Of a DNA stretch of 64,000 nt, positions 34,809-44,142 are shown piece after piece. Source of the DNA: Mucilaginibacter endophyticus (GTDB lineage: Bacteria; Bacteroidota; Bacteroidia; Sphingobacteriales; Sphingobacteriaceae); NCBI RefSeq assembly GCF_003351025.1, contig NZ_QPCG01000002.1, positions 1,195,288-1,259,287 of the forward strand. The letters run 5' to 3'. The position numbers were made by a program, and so were the translations under genes. A model generated the notes under the pieces. That model did no database searches. It saw only the letters and a program-made list of their open reading frames with translations, and was not told where the DNA came from. Positions within the stretch are counted from its first letter, which is position 1; the number at the start of each line of letters is the position of its first letter.

Positions 34809-37637
34809 TTATAATTTATACCTGAAACCACCAAGGAATAGTGTTTTGTAATAGTCGCTTTTAACAAGCGTTTGCCCGGCAATATCTTGTTTGCCTAAAA
34901 ACTCCTGTTGTTTTGCGTCAAGACTGCCATGCGGATATTTTAAATAGATTTTGCCGCCCGTGTTGGTGATGTTATTAATCTTGCCATAGAAAGACAGCTT
35001 TTTGGCGATAGTTTTTTCGAAAGAAAAATCTAACTGATTATAAGCATGCTGATAAAAGTCGAGATTGTAATAAGGTGATACCTGCGACAGACGTTCTCCG
35101 GTATAAACAAAGGCCAGCTGCATATCCAAACCTAACTTCGCGCTTTTGTACAGTACAGATGCATTACCCACATGGTCTGCTTGCCCTTGCAGCGGACGTG
35201 TTTCGCTCACATTAGTTTGGTGTAAGCCCGAAGTAGCATCATTTGAATAAAGTAGTTTATCGGTAGTTATCCTTGAGTGGATATAAGTATAGTTAATTGA
35301 GAAGCCTATCACACCAAAGAATTTAGTAGCCAAAGCTTCAAAACCATAGTTGGTAGCGTTACCCGGATCATTTTGAGGCTTAATAACCTGATCACTCGGG
35401 CCACCATTACGCACTACAAAGTATTCAATAGGATTATAGATCTTTTTGTAGAACGAACCTAACAATAACTGATCGGCACCACCCGGGAAAAACTCATAAC
35501 GCACGTCATAATTATCAGCGGTGATGTGTTTTAAGTATGGGTTACCAACCTGATCATAATACTCGCCGGTAACTTTATATGGCACTTGTTCGCCAAAGCC
35601 CGGACGGCTGATTGCCGCGAAATATGATGCACGGATATTTTGATTATCTGTTAACTGGTATCTTAAGTGGATACTTGGTAAAACATCGGTGTATTTGATG
35701 TTACCACTCCTTTGTGTAACCGTTTCAGGTGATTGAGTAGCATAAGTTAAATCAGTATTTTCGATACGAACGCCACCTAATACTTGTAGTTTAGGGAACA
35801 GATCAAACTTAACCTGTAAATACTCGGCATTATCATTTTCCCTTACATGGTAGTTATTTTGCAGATCGGGGTTGTTAGCACCGATACCATCGGCAGCCGA
35901 ATTGAACGCAAAAGGAATAGCATTGAAATTATTATTGAATAAAGTTGATTTACCACCGGTTAATGAATAAGTGATATAATCAGCATCCCTAACTTTATGA
36001 CGATATAAACCACCTGTCGAAAACTCAACATATTTACCGGCAATTTTTGGAGTATAAATCAGATTGGCATATCCCGCAATGTCTTTATCCCTATTATTTT
36101 CCCAATGATGATCTAACTGGGTATTGTTATCAACCTCGGCAGTAACTGCTCCCGAATTATTCAGGGTTTTATTAGCATCATAGAAAAACTCGGTCCTGTC
36201 CGGCTGGTGCCTGGTAGCTTGTGAATATACCCCATCCCAACTTACTCGCCATTGACTACCAAGCAAGTGCTCACCATGTAAAGTTGAGTTATAGATATTT
36301 TGCCTGGTTAACATGCTCCTGTTTGAGATCGTGATCTGTTTACTTAAACCGGTTGAGTTTAAGCCCAACCCCAGTGTATCAGAAGTAAAGCGCGATTCAA
36401 ATTCGCTTTGATGGATATAGAGGTTATATAACGAGATTTTATTTTTGCCATTAATCGCGTAATCTATTTTGTTGTGGATACCTATACGTTCTGTCTGGGT
36501 AGAATAGGTACGGTCATAAGCATCAGAAAACTGCGGCGAGTTTGGCAGCGGAATAGCCGATGGCTGCGCGTTTGGTGTAAGCTGCTTTGAGTTAGAGCCG
36601 CGGTATATATTCTGGTAACTTGCAGATACAATAACGCCTAATTTTTTATTCAAAAACCTATCGCCGATGGTAATACCGGCTGTTGAGCTAAATGGAGCCG
36701 AAATATTTTTATCGCTTGTAAGCGCTTTATTACTAAAATCGGCATAAGTAGCAGCATAGCTGTTGCCGTTAATAGCTGCCGGAGATTTACTGTTAGGAGA
36801 TGGGCTGAAACCAACAAACGGTCGGCCTGACGAAAACAATGTAGAAAAACCACCCGATACGTTGGCGCTAAAAACAAATTGGCTTGGAGCGCTTTTCATC
36901 ACCAGGTTCATCACACCGCCAATAGCGTCGCCTTCCATACTTGGGGTAAGCGCTTTGATCACTTCAAGCCTTTCCAACATTTCTGAAGGGAATATATCCA
37001 TCGGCACAAAACGGTACTGAGGATCCGGACTTGGTATTTTAATACCGTTTACCAGTGTTGAGTTGTAACGCTGGTCCATCCCCCTGATAATAGCGTAACG
37101 ACCTTCGCCGCTTGCAGAGCGCTGAATAACTACACCGCTAACACGCTGCAAGGCATTGGCCACGGTAACATCGGGCAATAGTTTAATTGCGTTTGCCGAA
37201 AGTACATTGATAACCATCGGTGCGTTTTTTTCAATGCTGCGTACAGCATGATCAGATTCTTTGTTGGCTTCGCCCTTAACCTGTATTTCGGTCATTTGCA
37301 TACTGGCATCCTCCAATAGGATGTTTACTGTAACTACGTCACTGGCTGATGTGATATTACCTTCACTAACTTTAGATGAGGTATAACCAACATAGTTTGC
37401 CTGTACTTTGTATGGGCCGTTTTTTAATTTTTTGAAACTATAGGCACCATTAAGGTTAACCGCAACAAACTTGCTAACCCCATCCTGGGTTAAATGCACG
37501 GTTGCTCCGGTAAGGGGTTCGCCGGTTTTAGCATCGGTTACCTTTCCCCTTATGGTTTGGGCCATAGTTGTAAAGGAAAATAGCAGGCATATTGAGAATA
37601 ATAGCAATAACCTGTTAAGAAAGTAAGGGTGTTTCAT
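34809..37637 (-). CDS. TonB-dependent receptor, copy A
   Basis: 942 residues from the ATG at 37637. Signal peptide (KHPYFLNRLLLLFSICLLFSFTTMAQ), carboxypeptidase-regulatory-like domain (about 28-112: IRGKVTDAKTGEPLTGATVHL), plug domain with NALQRVSGVVIQR and YAIIRGMDQRYNSTLVNG (about 165-205), then the barrel. The plug block with 'RGMDQRYNSTLVNGIKIPSPDPQ' places it in the TonB receptor group that in Bacteroidota is often partnered by a beta-helix lipoprotein, not in the SusC group. It heads a two-gene unit with the lipoprotein at 33370. Copy B (41197-43923) shares the same order. Substrate unknown; the phosphatase between the two pairs suggests phosphate esters. Confidence 0.92.
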   Translation of the reverse strand: MKHPYFLNRLLLLFSICLLFSFTTMAQTIRGKVTDAKTGEPLTGATVHLTQDGVSKFVAVNLNGAYSFKKLKNGPYKVQANYVGYTSSKVSEGNITSASDVVTVNILLEDASMQMTEIQVKGEANKESDHAVRSIEKNAPMVINVLSANAIKLLPDVTVANALQRVSGVVIQRSASGEGRYAIIRGMDQRYNSTLVNGIKIPSPDPQYRFVPMDIFPSEMLERLEVIKALTPSMEGDAIGGVMNLVMKSAPSQFVFSANVSGGFSTLFSSGRPFVGFSPSPNSKSPAAINGNSYAATYADFSNKALTSDKNISAPFSSTAGITIGDRFLNKKLGVIVSASYQNIYRGSNSKQLTPNAQPSAIPLPNSPQFSDAYDRTYSTQTERIGIHNKIDYAINGKNKISLYNLYIHQSEFESRFTSDTLGLGLNSTGLSKQITISNRSMLTRQNIYNSTLHGEHLLGSQWRVSWDGVYSQATRHQPDRTEFFYDANKTLNNSGAVTAEVDNNTQLDHHWENNRDKDIAGYANLIYTPKIAGKYVEFSTGGLYRHKVRDADYITYSLTGGKSTLFNNNFNAIPFAFNSAADGIGANNPDLQNNYHVRENDNAEYLQVKFDLFPKLQVLGGVRIENTDLTYATQSPETVTQRSGNIKYTDVLPSIHLRYQLTDNQNIRASYFAAISRPGFGEQVPYKVTGEYYDQVGNPYLKHITADNYDVRYEFFPGGADQLLLGSFYKKIYNPIEYFVVRNGGPSDQVIKPQNDPGNATNYGFEALATKFFGVIGFSINYTYIHSRITTDKLLYSNDATSGLHQTNVSETRPLQGQADHVGNASVLYKSAKLGLDMQLAFVYTGERLSQVSPYYNLDFYQHAYNQLDFSFEKTIAKKLSFYGKINNITNTGGKIYLKYPHGSLDAKQQEFLGKQDIAGQTLVKSDYYKTLFLGGFRYKL

Positions 37638-37820
37638 GAACAACGGGTTTAATTTTCCGCAAAGAAACCCGCTGAAAACTGGAGAAAAATTGAATAAAGA
37701 AGTCTAAGAATAATACATAACCGAAACTTAACATACACTTAATAATGCAGCGATTAAAGTGCTTCAAAAACCCATCTTATATTAAGGATTGGCAATCACG
37801 ATAAATTATTATTGGTTATC

Positions 37821-37856
37821 AGGTTTACAGCTTACCGTTTGATAAGCTGTAAACCT
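37821..37856. repeat. 14-bp inverted repeat upstream of TBDR copy A
   Basis: Perfect arms AGGTTTACAGCTTA / TAAGCTGTAAACCT with an 8-nt centre, 184 bases upstream of the receptor start on the minus strand. There is no T-run, so it is more likely an operator-like or processing element than a terminator. Confidence 0.4.
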
Positions 37857-37874
37857 AAATTGGAAAAAAACGGA

Positions 37875-37899
37875 TTACACAAGGAAGCTCCTTGTGTAA
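37875..37899 (-). terminator. Terminator of the phosphatase operon
   Basis: An 11-bp perfect stem TTACACAAGGA / TCCTTGTGTAA with a 3-nt loop, followed on the minus strand by CCGTTTTTTTCC. It lies 8 bases past the stop at 37908. Confidence 0.85.
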
Positions 37900-37907
37900 A
37901 TTCAGTT

Positions 37908-38939
37908 CTATTTAGTAAGCTCGGTTTGGTAAAGCACCTCTCCCTGGTAATTTATCGCCCTTACGTTTAACCGTTTCTCATCTATAGCAAAATACATAAA
38001 GCCATGCTCTGACGCCTGGAAACGGCTATAGGAAACACCTGCTGTAACTTTGGTGAGCTCAGAACCTGCGCCTGAAATAAACTGATGGGTAAAACCTTCA
38101 GGTTTCAGATGTTGTAACGAATGTTCATGTCCGGAAAGATAAACGTCAACTTTATGCTCTTCAAAAGTTTTGGTCAATGCTTTTCTCATGGTCAACGTAT
38201 CATAGTTTTCGATACGGGGCCCTACAGAATAACAAGGATGATGACCGATCACGATTCTCCATTTCACATCGTCAGACGCATTCGCCAGCGTTTCATTAAG
38301 CCATTGCATTTGCTTTTCAACATACTGGGCCTGTGCTTCATGTAAAAAAGGATCTGTATCAATAAAGACCAGCAATGCTTTTGCTTTTGCCAGTTGCTTA
38401 TTCTCTTTCGGTTCTTTTTTCACCACCTCGTCCTCTTTGTTTTTAGCTTTGTTCAGACTGATCTCTTTGGAGTAATACCGCGCCGGCATATTCCAGCGGC
38501 GGCTTATTTTGCTGTACCTGATCTGGGCGTCAACATCTGAATGATAATCGTGATTTCCAAAAACCGGGTACCAGTCGCATTGAAGTGAATGCGCGGTATA
38601 AATATTTTCGAACGAGTAATGCCATAAGGGATCAAATTCGCTGATAACACCTTTGGGATAAAAGTTATCTCCTACAGAAACTACAAAATCATTTGGATGC
38701 GCCGCTCCCCAAAGCCCCATCTGTTTACCAACTTCCAGCTGATCGTATTCGCCATTACGGCCCCAATCGCCCAGTGCCATAAAATGCAGGGAGTAATCAT
38801 CTTTAATTGCAGGCAGTAATGTAAGTTCCTCACTTGTTAAATGAGTTACCCTGTCTGCTGCAAGGGCACCCAAAGGCGCAATAAGCGAAGCTCCTATTGC
38901 CGATAGTGCAGTATTTTTTACAAAATCTCTTCTTTTCAT
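37908..38939 (-). CDS. TRAP-like metallophosphoesterase (purple acid phosphatase type)
   Basis: 343 residues from the ATG at 38939. The N-terminus MKRRDFVKNTALSAIGASLIAPLGALA is a twin-arginine (Tat) signal, so it is exported folded with its metals. All metal motifs of the tartrate-resistant acid phosphatase type are present: GDWG (57-60), GDNFY (90-94), GNHDYH (128-133), GHHP (232-235) and GHEH (270-273). A lysine/glutamate-rich insertion (about 163-188) is unusual for this family. It hydrolyses phosphomonoesters in the periplasm or on the surface. It starts 7 bases after the YncE-type gene and is the last gene of the four-gene unit headed by TBDR copy B. Confidence 0.88.
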   Translation of the reverse strand: MKRRDFVKNTALSAIGASLIAPLGALAADRVTHLTSEELTLLPAIKDDYSLHFMALGDWGRNGEYDQLEVGKQMGLWGAAHPNDFVVSVGDNFYPKGVISEFDPLWHYSFENIYTAHSLQCDWYPVFGNHDYHSDVDAQIRYSKISRRWNMPARYYSKEISLNKAKNKEDEVVKKEPKENKQLAKAKALLVFIDTDPFLHEAQAQYVEKQMQWLNETLANASDDVKWRIVIGHHPCYSVGPRIENYDTLTMRKALTKTFEEHKVDVYLSGHEHSLQHLKPEGFTHQFISGAGSELTKVTAGVSYSRFQASEHGFMYFAIDEKRLNVRAINYQGEVLYQTELTK

Positions 38940-38946
38940 CCCAATA

Positions 38947-39948
38947 TTATTGCTGACGGTAAACAAGTAGCTTAAATGTACCAGGCTTCATGGTTTTGGT
39001 TCCCTGTTCATAATCGGCAACCGGGAAATAAAGTTTATGTGTAGCCAGATCAATAGCCATGGTTTTAGCGCGATATTGTGTGGTTAAAGTTTGCACAGCG
39101 CTGTAAGTATCAGGGGCATTTTGTTTAAAGATACTGGCGGTTCCGTCGCCGTTTGAGGCTACCAGTATTTTTTGAGCCGGATCATACACAACGGCATCAA
39201 CCCCAGCGCCAATCGGCAGTGTCTGGATCACTTTGCCTGTTGGGATATCAACTACGCTAAGCCCCTTGTTTTCGCGGCAAACGGTAAACAATTTTTGGTT
39301 CGCTTTATCCATTGCTATACCTGTAGGGCCGCCACAAGGGCTTAAGGTATAGTTTTTGGAGACCGTTAGTGTTTTTGTGTCGATTACGTTCAGGCTGCTT
39401 TTATCCTCCAGGTTGTTATATATGGTTCCTTTACCATCGGCAACAGCAAATTCAGGAGCGCCGCCCATATCAATTGATGCTACCTGTTTCATTGATACCG
39501 GATCAATTACACATGAACTGCTGCTATGCCCGTTAAACGTGAAGATCTTTTTTGAATAAGGATCAAAAATAATCGCGTCGGCACCCTTATGATCTAAGGG
39601 AATGTGGGTAATTACAGCCAATGTTTTGATATCAAACACAATAACTTCATCGGCTTTACCGTCGCTTATAAAGCCTTTATTAAGTTCATTATCAACAGCT
39701 ATACCGTGCACACCCTTCATATTGCTGATTATACCTTTAACCGTTTCAGTTTTCAGGTCAACTACATTTACTTCAGTACCGTGTGACGCATACAAGGTAT
39801 GATTGGGCTGATCGATAAATACGTAGTCGTAGCCGCCATCGCCGGGTAAAGCGATGGTTTTATCCAATACATAATTTTGAGCAGATGCCTTTGATAAACC
39901 TAAAAACAGGCCGGCATTTAAAAGAAAGAAAAACGCTATTTTTTTCAT
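38947..39948 (-). CDS. YncE-family secreted beta-propeller protein
   Basis: 333 residues with a signal peptide (...LGLSKASAQ). Seven YVTN/YncE-type repeats (for example VNVVDLKTETVKGIISNMKGVHGIAVD, VIVFDIKTLAVITHIPL, LSVVDIPTGKVIQTLPIGAGVDAVVYD) form a propeller. Such proteins are found beside TonB-dependent receptors in Bacteroidota and are thought to help bind or hand over the ligand; YncE itself has no proven enzyme activity. It lies 26 bases after the beta-helix lipoprotein and 7 bases before the phosphatase. Confidence 0.85.
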   Translation of the reverse strand: MKKIAFFFLLNAGLFLGLSKASAQNYVLDKTIALPGDGGYDYVFIDQPNHTLYASHGTEVNVVDLKTETVKGIISNMKGVHGIAVDNELNKGFISDGKADEVIVFDIKTLAVITHIPLDHKGADAIIFDPYSKKIFTFNGHSSSSCVIDPVSMKQVASIDMGGAPEFAVADGKGTIYNNLEDKSSLNVIDTKTLTVSKNYTLSPCGGPTGIAMDKANQKLFTVCRENKGLSVVDIPTGKVIQTLPIGAGVDAVVYDPAQKILVASNGDGTASIFKQNAPDTYSAVQTLTTQYRAKTMAIDLATHKLYFPVADYEQGTKTMKPGTFKLLVYRQQ

Positions 39949-39974
39949 AATGATATTATATTAAATACTGATGC

Positions 39975-41183
39975 TTAATGTTTATTGCCTTTATCATCGC
40001 TGGTATAAGCACCCAGATCAAGATTGTATTGTGTGTTGCCCGCACTGAATGCCGGCGATGTACTCTGCAAACGGAAGTCATTGGTATTAGGATATCCGTT
40101 CGGTGCAGCCACCGTACCATCAAACTTTACAAACATTGGATCCTTATCCCCTATCTTTTTTGAGATCAGATCAGTAGACTGAGGTTTTCCCAAACCAGAT
40201 GGAGGATAAAATCCATCCCTGATGTTGATCTTTAAAGTCGGATCTACCAAATCGGCATAAGTATCAACCGTGGCATAAAACAGGTTGTTACCATATGTGG
40301 TGTGGGCTATATCGCCGTCGTCAAATAATTCAATGCCATGGTAATCGTTAACAATAATATTATTGAAAATGTGGCCAATGGCATTTACACCAACAGAAAC
40401 AGCACGCCCCGGCTCGGCCGAACCCCTTCGCCAGCCATTTGAAACCAGGGTGTTGTTGTACACATTTACTTCAGTTTGCGGAAAAGGCTTGCTCGAGCTG
40501 GTTTCGAGTTTTACACCTGAGCCTGCCTGGCTAAAAATTACGTTATAGGCTACATTACCGGTAACACCAGTTTTCAGGTTAATGCCCTCACCATCGGTAC
40601 TACCCGATGAGCTGATGGTATTTCTTAAAATGGTTACTTTGGCACCGTTGCTCAGGGCCATTAAATCATCTTGCCCGTTGGTAAACCACGAATCTTCAAT
40701 ATCTACGTTGATGGGGGCTTTCACCTTCAGGGTGCCACGTGCGCTTCCGGAAGCATCGGGCCCGCCCGTGTTATCAACATGCGTCCAGATAATGGTTATG
40801 GCCTGTGCTGTATCACATTGAAAACCGCCCCAGGTACCGGGCTTATTCGAGTCAGAATTAAAGTATACCGGCTGGTCCTTTGTGCCTACCAGTTTTAAAA
40901 CACCCTGAATATTAACCTGCGAATTGTTTTTCACAATAACGTTTGCACCGGGCTGAGCATAAAGTGTATCGCCTTTTTTTACCGTAACATCGGCAGTTAT
41001 GGTATAAGTTTCGCCGGTTACTAAAGTACCTTTTACAAAGCCGCTGATATTACCGGGCTGTATAGGACTTGAAGTAGGAATCTTAATTTGAGTAAACGTA
41101 GTTAACTCAGCCTTTTTACAGCTATTAAAGGTAACAGTTGCAATAAAGCCAACTGCTAACATAAATATATATTTCACTTTCAT
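39975..41183 (-). CDS. Beta-helix-type surface lipoprotein, copy B
   Basis: 402 residues with a lipoprotein signal (lipobox ...TFNSC, Cys22). Parallel-beta-helix rungs are visible (TLYAQPGANVIVKNNSQV, IQGVLKLVGTKDQPVYFNSD, VDIEDSWFTNGQDDLMALS, VTILRNTISSSGSTDGEGI, NVYNNTLVSNGW, HIFNNIIVNDYHGIELFDDG), and the end is NLDLGAYTS. It has the same plan as copy A, with shared phrases such as 'GTxLxxSxTKDQP' and 'WTHV', but is about 70 residues shorter. It starts 13 bases after TBDR copy B and is probably its lipoprotein partner. Confidence 0.78.
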   Translation of the reverse strand: MKVKYIFMLAVGFIATVTFNSCKKAELTTFTQIKIPTSSPIQPGNISGFVKGTLVTGETYTITADVTVKKGDTLYAQPGANVIVKNNSQVNIQGVLKLVGTKDQPVYFNSDSNKPGTWGGFQCDTAQAITIIWTHVDNTGGPDASGSARGTLKVKAPINVDIEDSWFTNGQDDLMALSNGAKVTILRNTISSSGSTDGEGINLKTGVTGNVAYNVIFSQAGSGVKLETSSSKPFPQTEVNVYNNTLVSNGWRRGSAEPGRAVSVGVNAIGHIFNNIIVNDYHGIELFDDGDIAHTTYGNNLFYATVDTYADLVDPTLKINIRDGFYPPSGLGKPQSTDLISKKIGDKDPMFVKFDGTVAAPNGYPNTNDFRLQSTSPAFSAGNTQYNLDLGAYTSDDKGNKH

Positions 41184-41196
41184 GGATTTGATGCTT

Positions 41197-43923
41197 TTAT
41201 AATGAATACCTGAAACCTAAATTGAAACTTACGTTGTACAAATCTTTTGATTGAACAAGATTATTAATCAGTACTGTTGTAGGTGTGTTAAGCAGGTTGT
41301 TCACTTTGGCTGTTAATACAAAATGCTTAGCCACCTGCTTTTCACCTGATAGCGCCAGGAACGATTGCGGCTGCTGATAGTAATCATATCCATAGTTTGG
41401 ATAGATCAGCGACAGCGTTTTACTGGTATAGGTATAAGCTAACTGAACAAAAGCTTTTTGTTTATCATTTTTGTATAATAACGACAGGTTTAGCACATCG
41501 CCAGTTTGTCCCTGCAGGGGCCTGCTTTGCAATCTCGGAACGGAGGTAGAAACCCCATTTGCATCGGTAGAGGTATAAATTTTAGTAGTTTTTATGTTAG
41601 AGTAAGTATAGGTGTAGTTGCCTGATACACCAAGATCGCCAAAATACTTACTGTAAACTACCTCCGCGCCTGTAACCTTAGCCGTGCCAAAATTTTGTGG
41701 GGAAGTGTTAAGCTGGCCGTTTTGTGAATCATTTAAAGCAAACTCAATGGGGTTGGTGATGTTTTTATAAAAACCGCCAACAAACAATTGCTGTTCTTTA
41801 CCCGGAAAAAGTTCATACCGAATATCATAATTATCTGCTTCGGTGTGTTTTACAAGCGGATTACCGGTAACATCGGTACTTTCGCCAAGGGTTGGGGTTG
41901 GCACCAGCTCATATAATGCGGGGCGTGCTATCGATTTAAAATAAGATGCCCTTAAGTTTGAATTTTCGGTTAGCTTATATTTTAACTGAACACTTGGTAA
42001 AACATCTGTGTAAGTCTTTTTCGCATTACTGCGGATATCCAAAACAACAGGATGAGTATCATATCCTTGTTTAGTACCTTCAACACGTACACCACCGATA
42101 ACCGCTAAATTATCCAGTACAAGTTTAACTTCACCATAGCCGGCAGTTATATCTTCATAAGCCGTGTAATTGGTTTTATCGCTTTGATCGGTACCTGTTT
42201 GATTGTACACCACAAAATTGGCCGAATATATATCGGTAAAGCCGCTTTTGCCGCCATTGGCGGTTGCTGCCGGTCGTAAGATGTATTCGTTTTGATGGTT
42301 ATAGCGCGTACTATGCCTGTAAAGACCACCGGCTTTTAGTTCGATAGCACTTTTCTCGCCCAGACCTGTTTTGTACCCGATATTGGCCATAGCGCTGAGG
42401 TCTTTATTACCGCTTTTTTGCCAGATCCTTGATATATTATCAAAATAATCCGGAGTACTTGTAAAATCGGGGTTAATTAAATGGTTGATAGATATGTCGG
42501 CCCTGTCTGGCGCGTTTTGGGTAGCATTACTGTAAACACCCGCCCAATCAAAAAGGAAATGTTTTTCAATAACATGTTTACCGCTCAGTTTAAGATTTTC
42601 AACATACTGATTCTGTATGTTTGACCGGTTATCGTTAAAAACGGTACCTGTACCTGGCCCTATCCTGCCGCCGTTGCCTCCTAATATCGAGGTATCGATA
42701 CTTAAACGCGTTTGTGCAAGATGAGTATAAAGGAAAACGTTATCAACGCTTACCTTGTTATTATCATCAAACTTATAATCAAGATGAGCGGAAAGCCCAT
42801 TATTCAATTGTTGGGTTGAATAAGTCCGGTTAGCTACATCGGCAATAACCGGCTGAAAGTTTTTACCATCCCTGATATCGGGCTGAGCTACGTTAAATTC
42901 TGAATTTGTTCCGTAAAACTGATTTTGGTAACTATCGGCAATAATAAACCCTAATTTATTTTTAAGGAACCTGCGGCCGTAAGTAAAACCGAGTAATGCG
43001 GTCGGTGGGGCATTCTTTTTGGTAAAGTCAAGGTTAGCCCTTGAAAAATAGCCCGGAGGAGCGTTATAAGCAGTTCCGAACCTTTCAGTCGGACTTTTAC
43101 TTTGCACCGCGCCATGATAAAAATCATCAAACCTCCGGTTAAAGAAAATGGCACTGTAACCTATAGAACCGTTTGCCTTGAAATACTCGTACTCGGGCGC
43201 ATCTTTAAAAACCAGGTTCACGGTTCCGCCTATTGCATCGCCTTCCATTTCTGGCGTAAGACTTTTGCTTACTTCTACACTTTCCAGCAGATCTGAAGGA
43301 ACTATGCTTAATGAAATAAACCGCGAAACAGGATCGGGACTGGTTACTTTAACACCATTAACTAGGGTATTGTTATAACGAGGCTCCAACCCTCTGATAA
43401 TAGCATATGCTTCGTCCGAGCCGCTATTACGCTGGATGGTTACCGCAGAAACGCGTTGCAGGGCGTTTGCAGCATTAATATCCGGCGACCTTTGCATGGC
43501 CTGTGCAGACAGTACGTTAATAATATTGTCTGCCTTATTTTCCTTACGGCGGGATGATGATTCTGACTCGGCGTTGGTTGTTCCGTAAACTTTAACCGTT
43601 TTAAGCTCTTCCGGCTTTTCCGAAAGCGGAATATTCATTACAGCTACCTTGCCGGCCGTAATGGTAACATCCTGCTTGTACTCAGTATAGCCTATATATT
43701 TTACTTTAAGCTTGTACTGCCCGGCATCAACACCGGTGATAGCATAATTACCAAATGCATCGGTAACCGCACCTCCGTTCTTATTATCAAAATGGACAAA
43801 GGCGCCACTTAAAGGCTCTTTTGTTTGCGCATCAATTATTTGTCCTTTTATCCCCCCTGTTTGTGCAGAGGCAACAGTTGTGAATAAGGTTAACAGGAAT
43901 AACAGGTAAATTTTATTGATCAT
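41197..43923 (-). CDS. TonB-dependent receptor, copy B
   Basis: 908 residues from the ATG at 43923. Signal peptide (INKIYLLFLLTLFTTVASAQ), carboxypeptidase-regulatory-like domain (about 24-108: IKGQIIDAQTKEPLSGAFVHF), plug with NALQRVSAVTIQR and YAIIRGLEPRYNNTLVNG, then the barrel ending in a hydrophobic strand (...NLGFRYSL). The plug is strikingly similar to copy A, so the two receptors arose by duplication. It heads the unit TBDR B, beta-helix B, YncE-type propeller, TRAP-like phosphatase. This supports uptake of a phosphate-containing ligand or of phosphate released from it; the ligand itself is not shown. Confidence 0.92.
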   Translation of the reverse strand: MINKIYLLFLLTLFTTVASAQTGGIKGQIIDAQTKEPLSGAFVHFDNKNGGAVTDAFGNYAITGVDAGQYKLKVKYIGYTEYKQDVTITAGKVAVMNIPLSEKPEELKTVKVYGTTNAESESSSRRKENKADNIINVLSAQAMQRSPDINAANALQRVSAVTIQRNSGSDEAYAIIRGLEPRYNNTLVNGVKVTSPDPVSRFISLSIVPSDLLESVEVSKSLTPEMEGDAIGGTVNLVFKDAPEYEYFKANGSIGYSAIFFNRRFDDFYHGAVQSKSPTERFGTAYNAPPGYFSRANLDFTKKNAPPTALLGFTYGRRFLKNKLGFIIADSYQNQFYGTNSEFNVAQPDIRDGKNFQPVIADVANRTYSTQQLNNGLSAHLDYKFDDNNKVSVDNVFLYTHLAQTRLSIDTSILGGNGGRIGPGTGTVFNDNRSNIQNQYVENLKLSGKHVIEKHFLFDWAGVYSNATQNAPDRADISINHLINPDFTSTPDYFDNISRIWQKSGNKDLSAMANIGYKTGLGEKSAIELKAGGLYRHSTRYNHQNEYILRPAATANGGKSGFTDIYSANFVVYNQTGTDQSDKTNYTAYEDITAGYGEVKLVLDNLAVIGGVRVEGTKQGYDTHPVVLDIRSNAKKTYTDVLPSVQLKYKLTENSNLRASYFKSIARPALYELVPTPTLGESTDVTGNPLVKHTEADNYDIRYELFPGKEQQLFVGGFYKNITNPIEFALNDSQNGQLNTSPQNFGTAKVTGAEVVYSKYFGDLGVSGNYTYTYSNIKTTKIYTSTDANGVSTSVPRLQSRPLQGQTGDVLNLSLLYKNDKQKAFVQLAYTYTSKTLSLIYPNYGYDYYQQPQSFLALSGEKQVAKHFVLTAKVNNLLNTPTTVLINNLVQSKDLYNVSFNLGFRYSL

Positions 43924-44097
43924 AGGGCACGTGTTTTTTGCCAAAACACCGTGCTAAATCTGGAGTAATACTGAATTAATGGGCCTTTACAAAATCGTTA
44001 ATCAACTGATAACCATACATTAACATTAGCAATACTAATTATCGGTTTTGTGGGTATTTTAAACACATATTGAGAATATGCAGTTAACAAATTACAC

Positions 44098-44131
44098 AAC
44101 CCCGGCAGCATTTTAATTAGCTGCCGGGGTT
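44098..44131 (-). terminator. Terminator of the efflux operon
   Basis: A 12-bp perfect stem AACCCCGGCAGC / GCTGCCGGGGTT with a 10-nt AT-rich loop, 11 bases past the RND permease stop. The trailing T-run is weak on both strands. Confidence 0.65.
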
Positions 44132-44142
44132 TAATGACCTTA

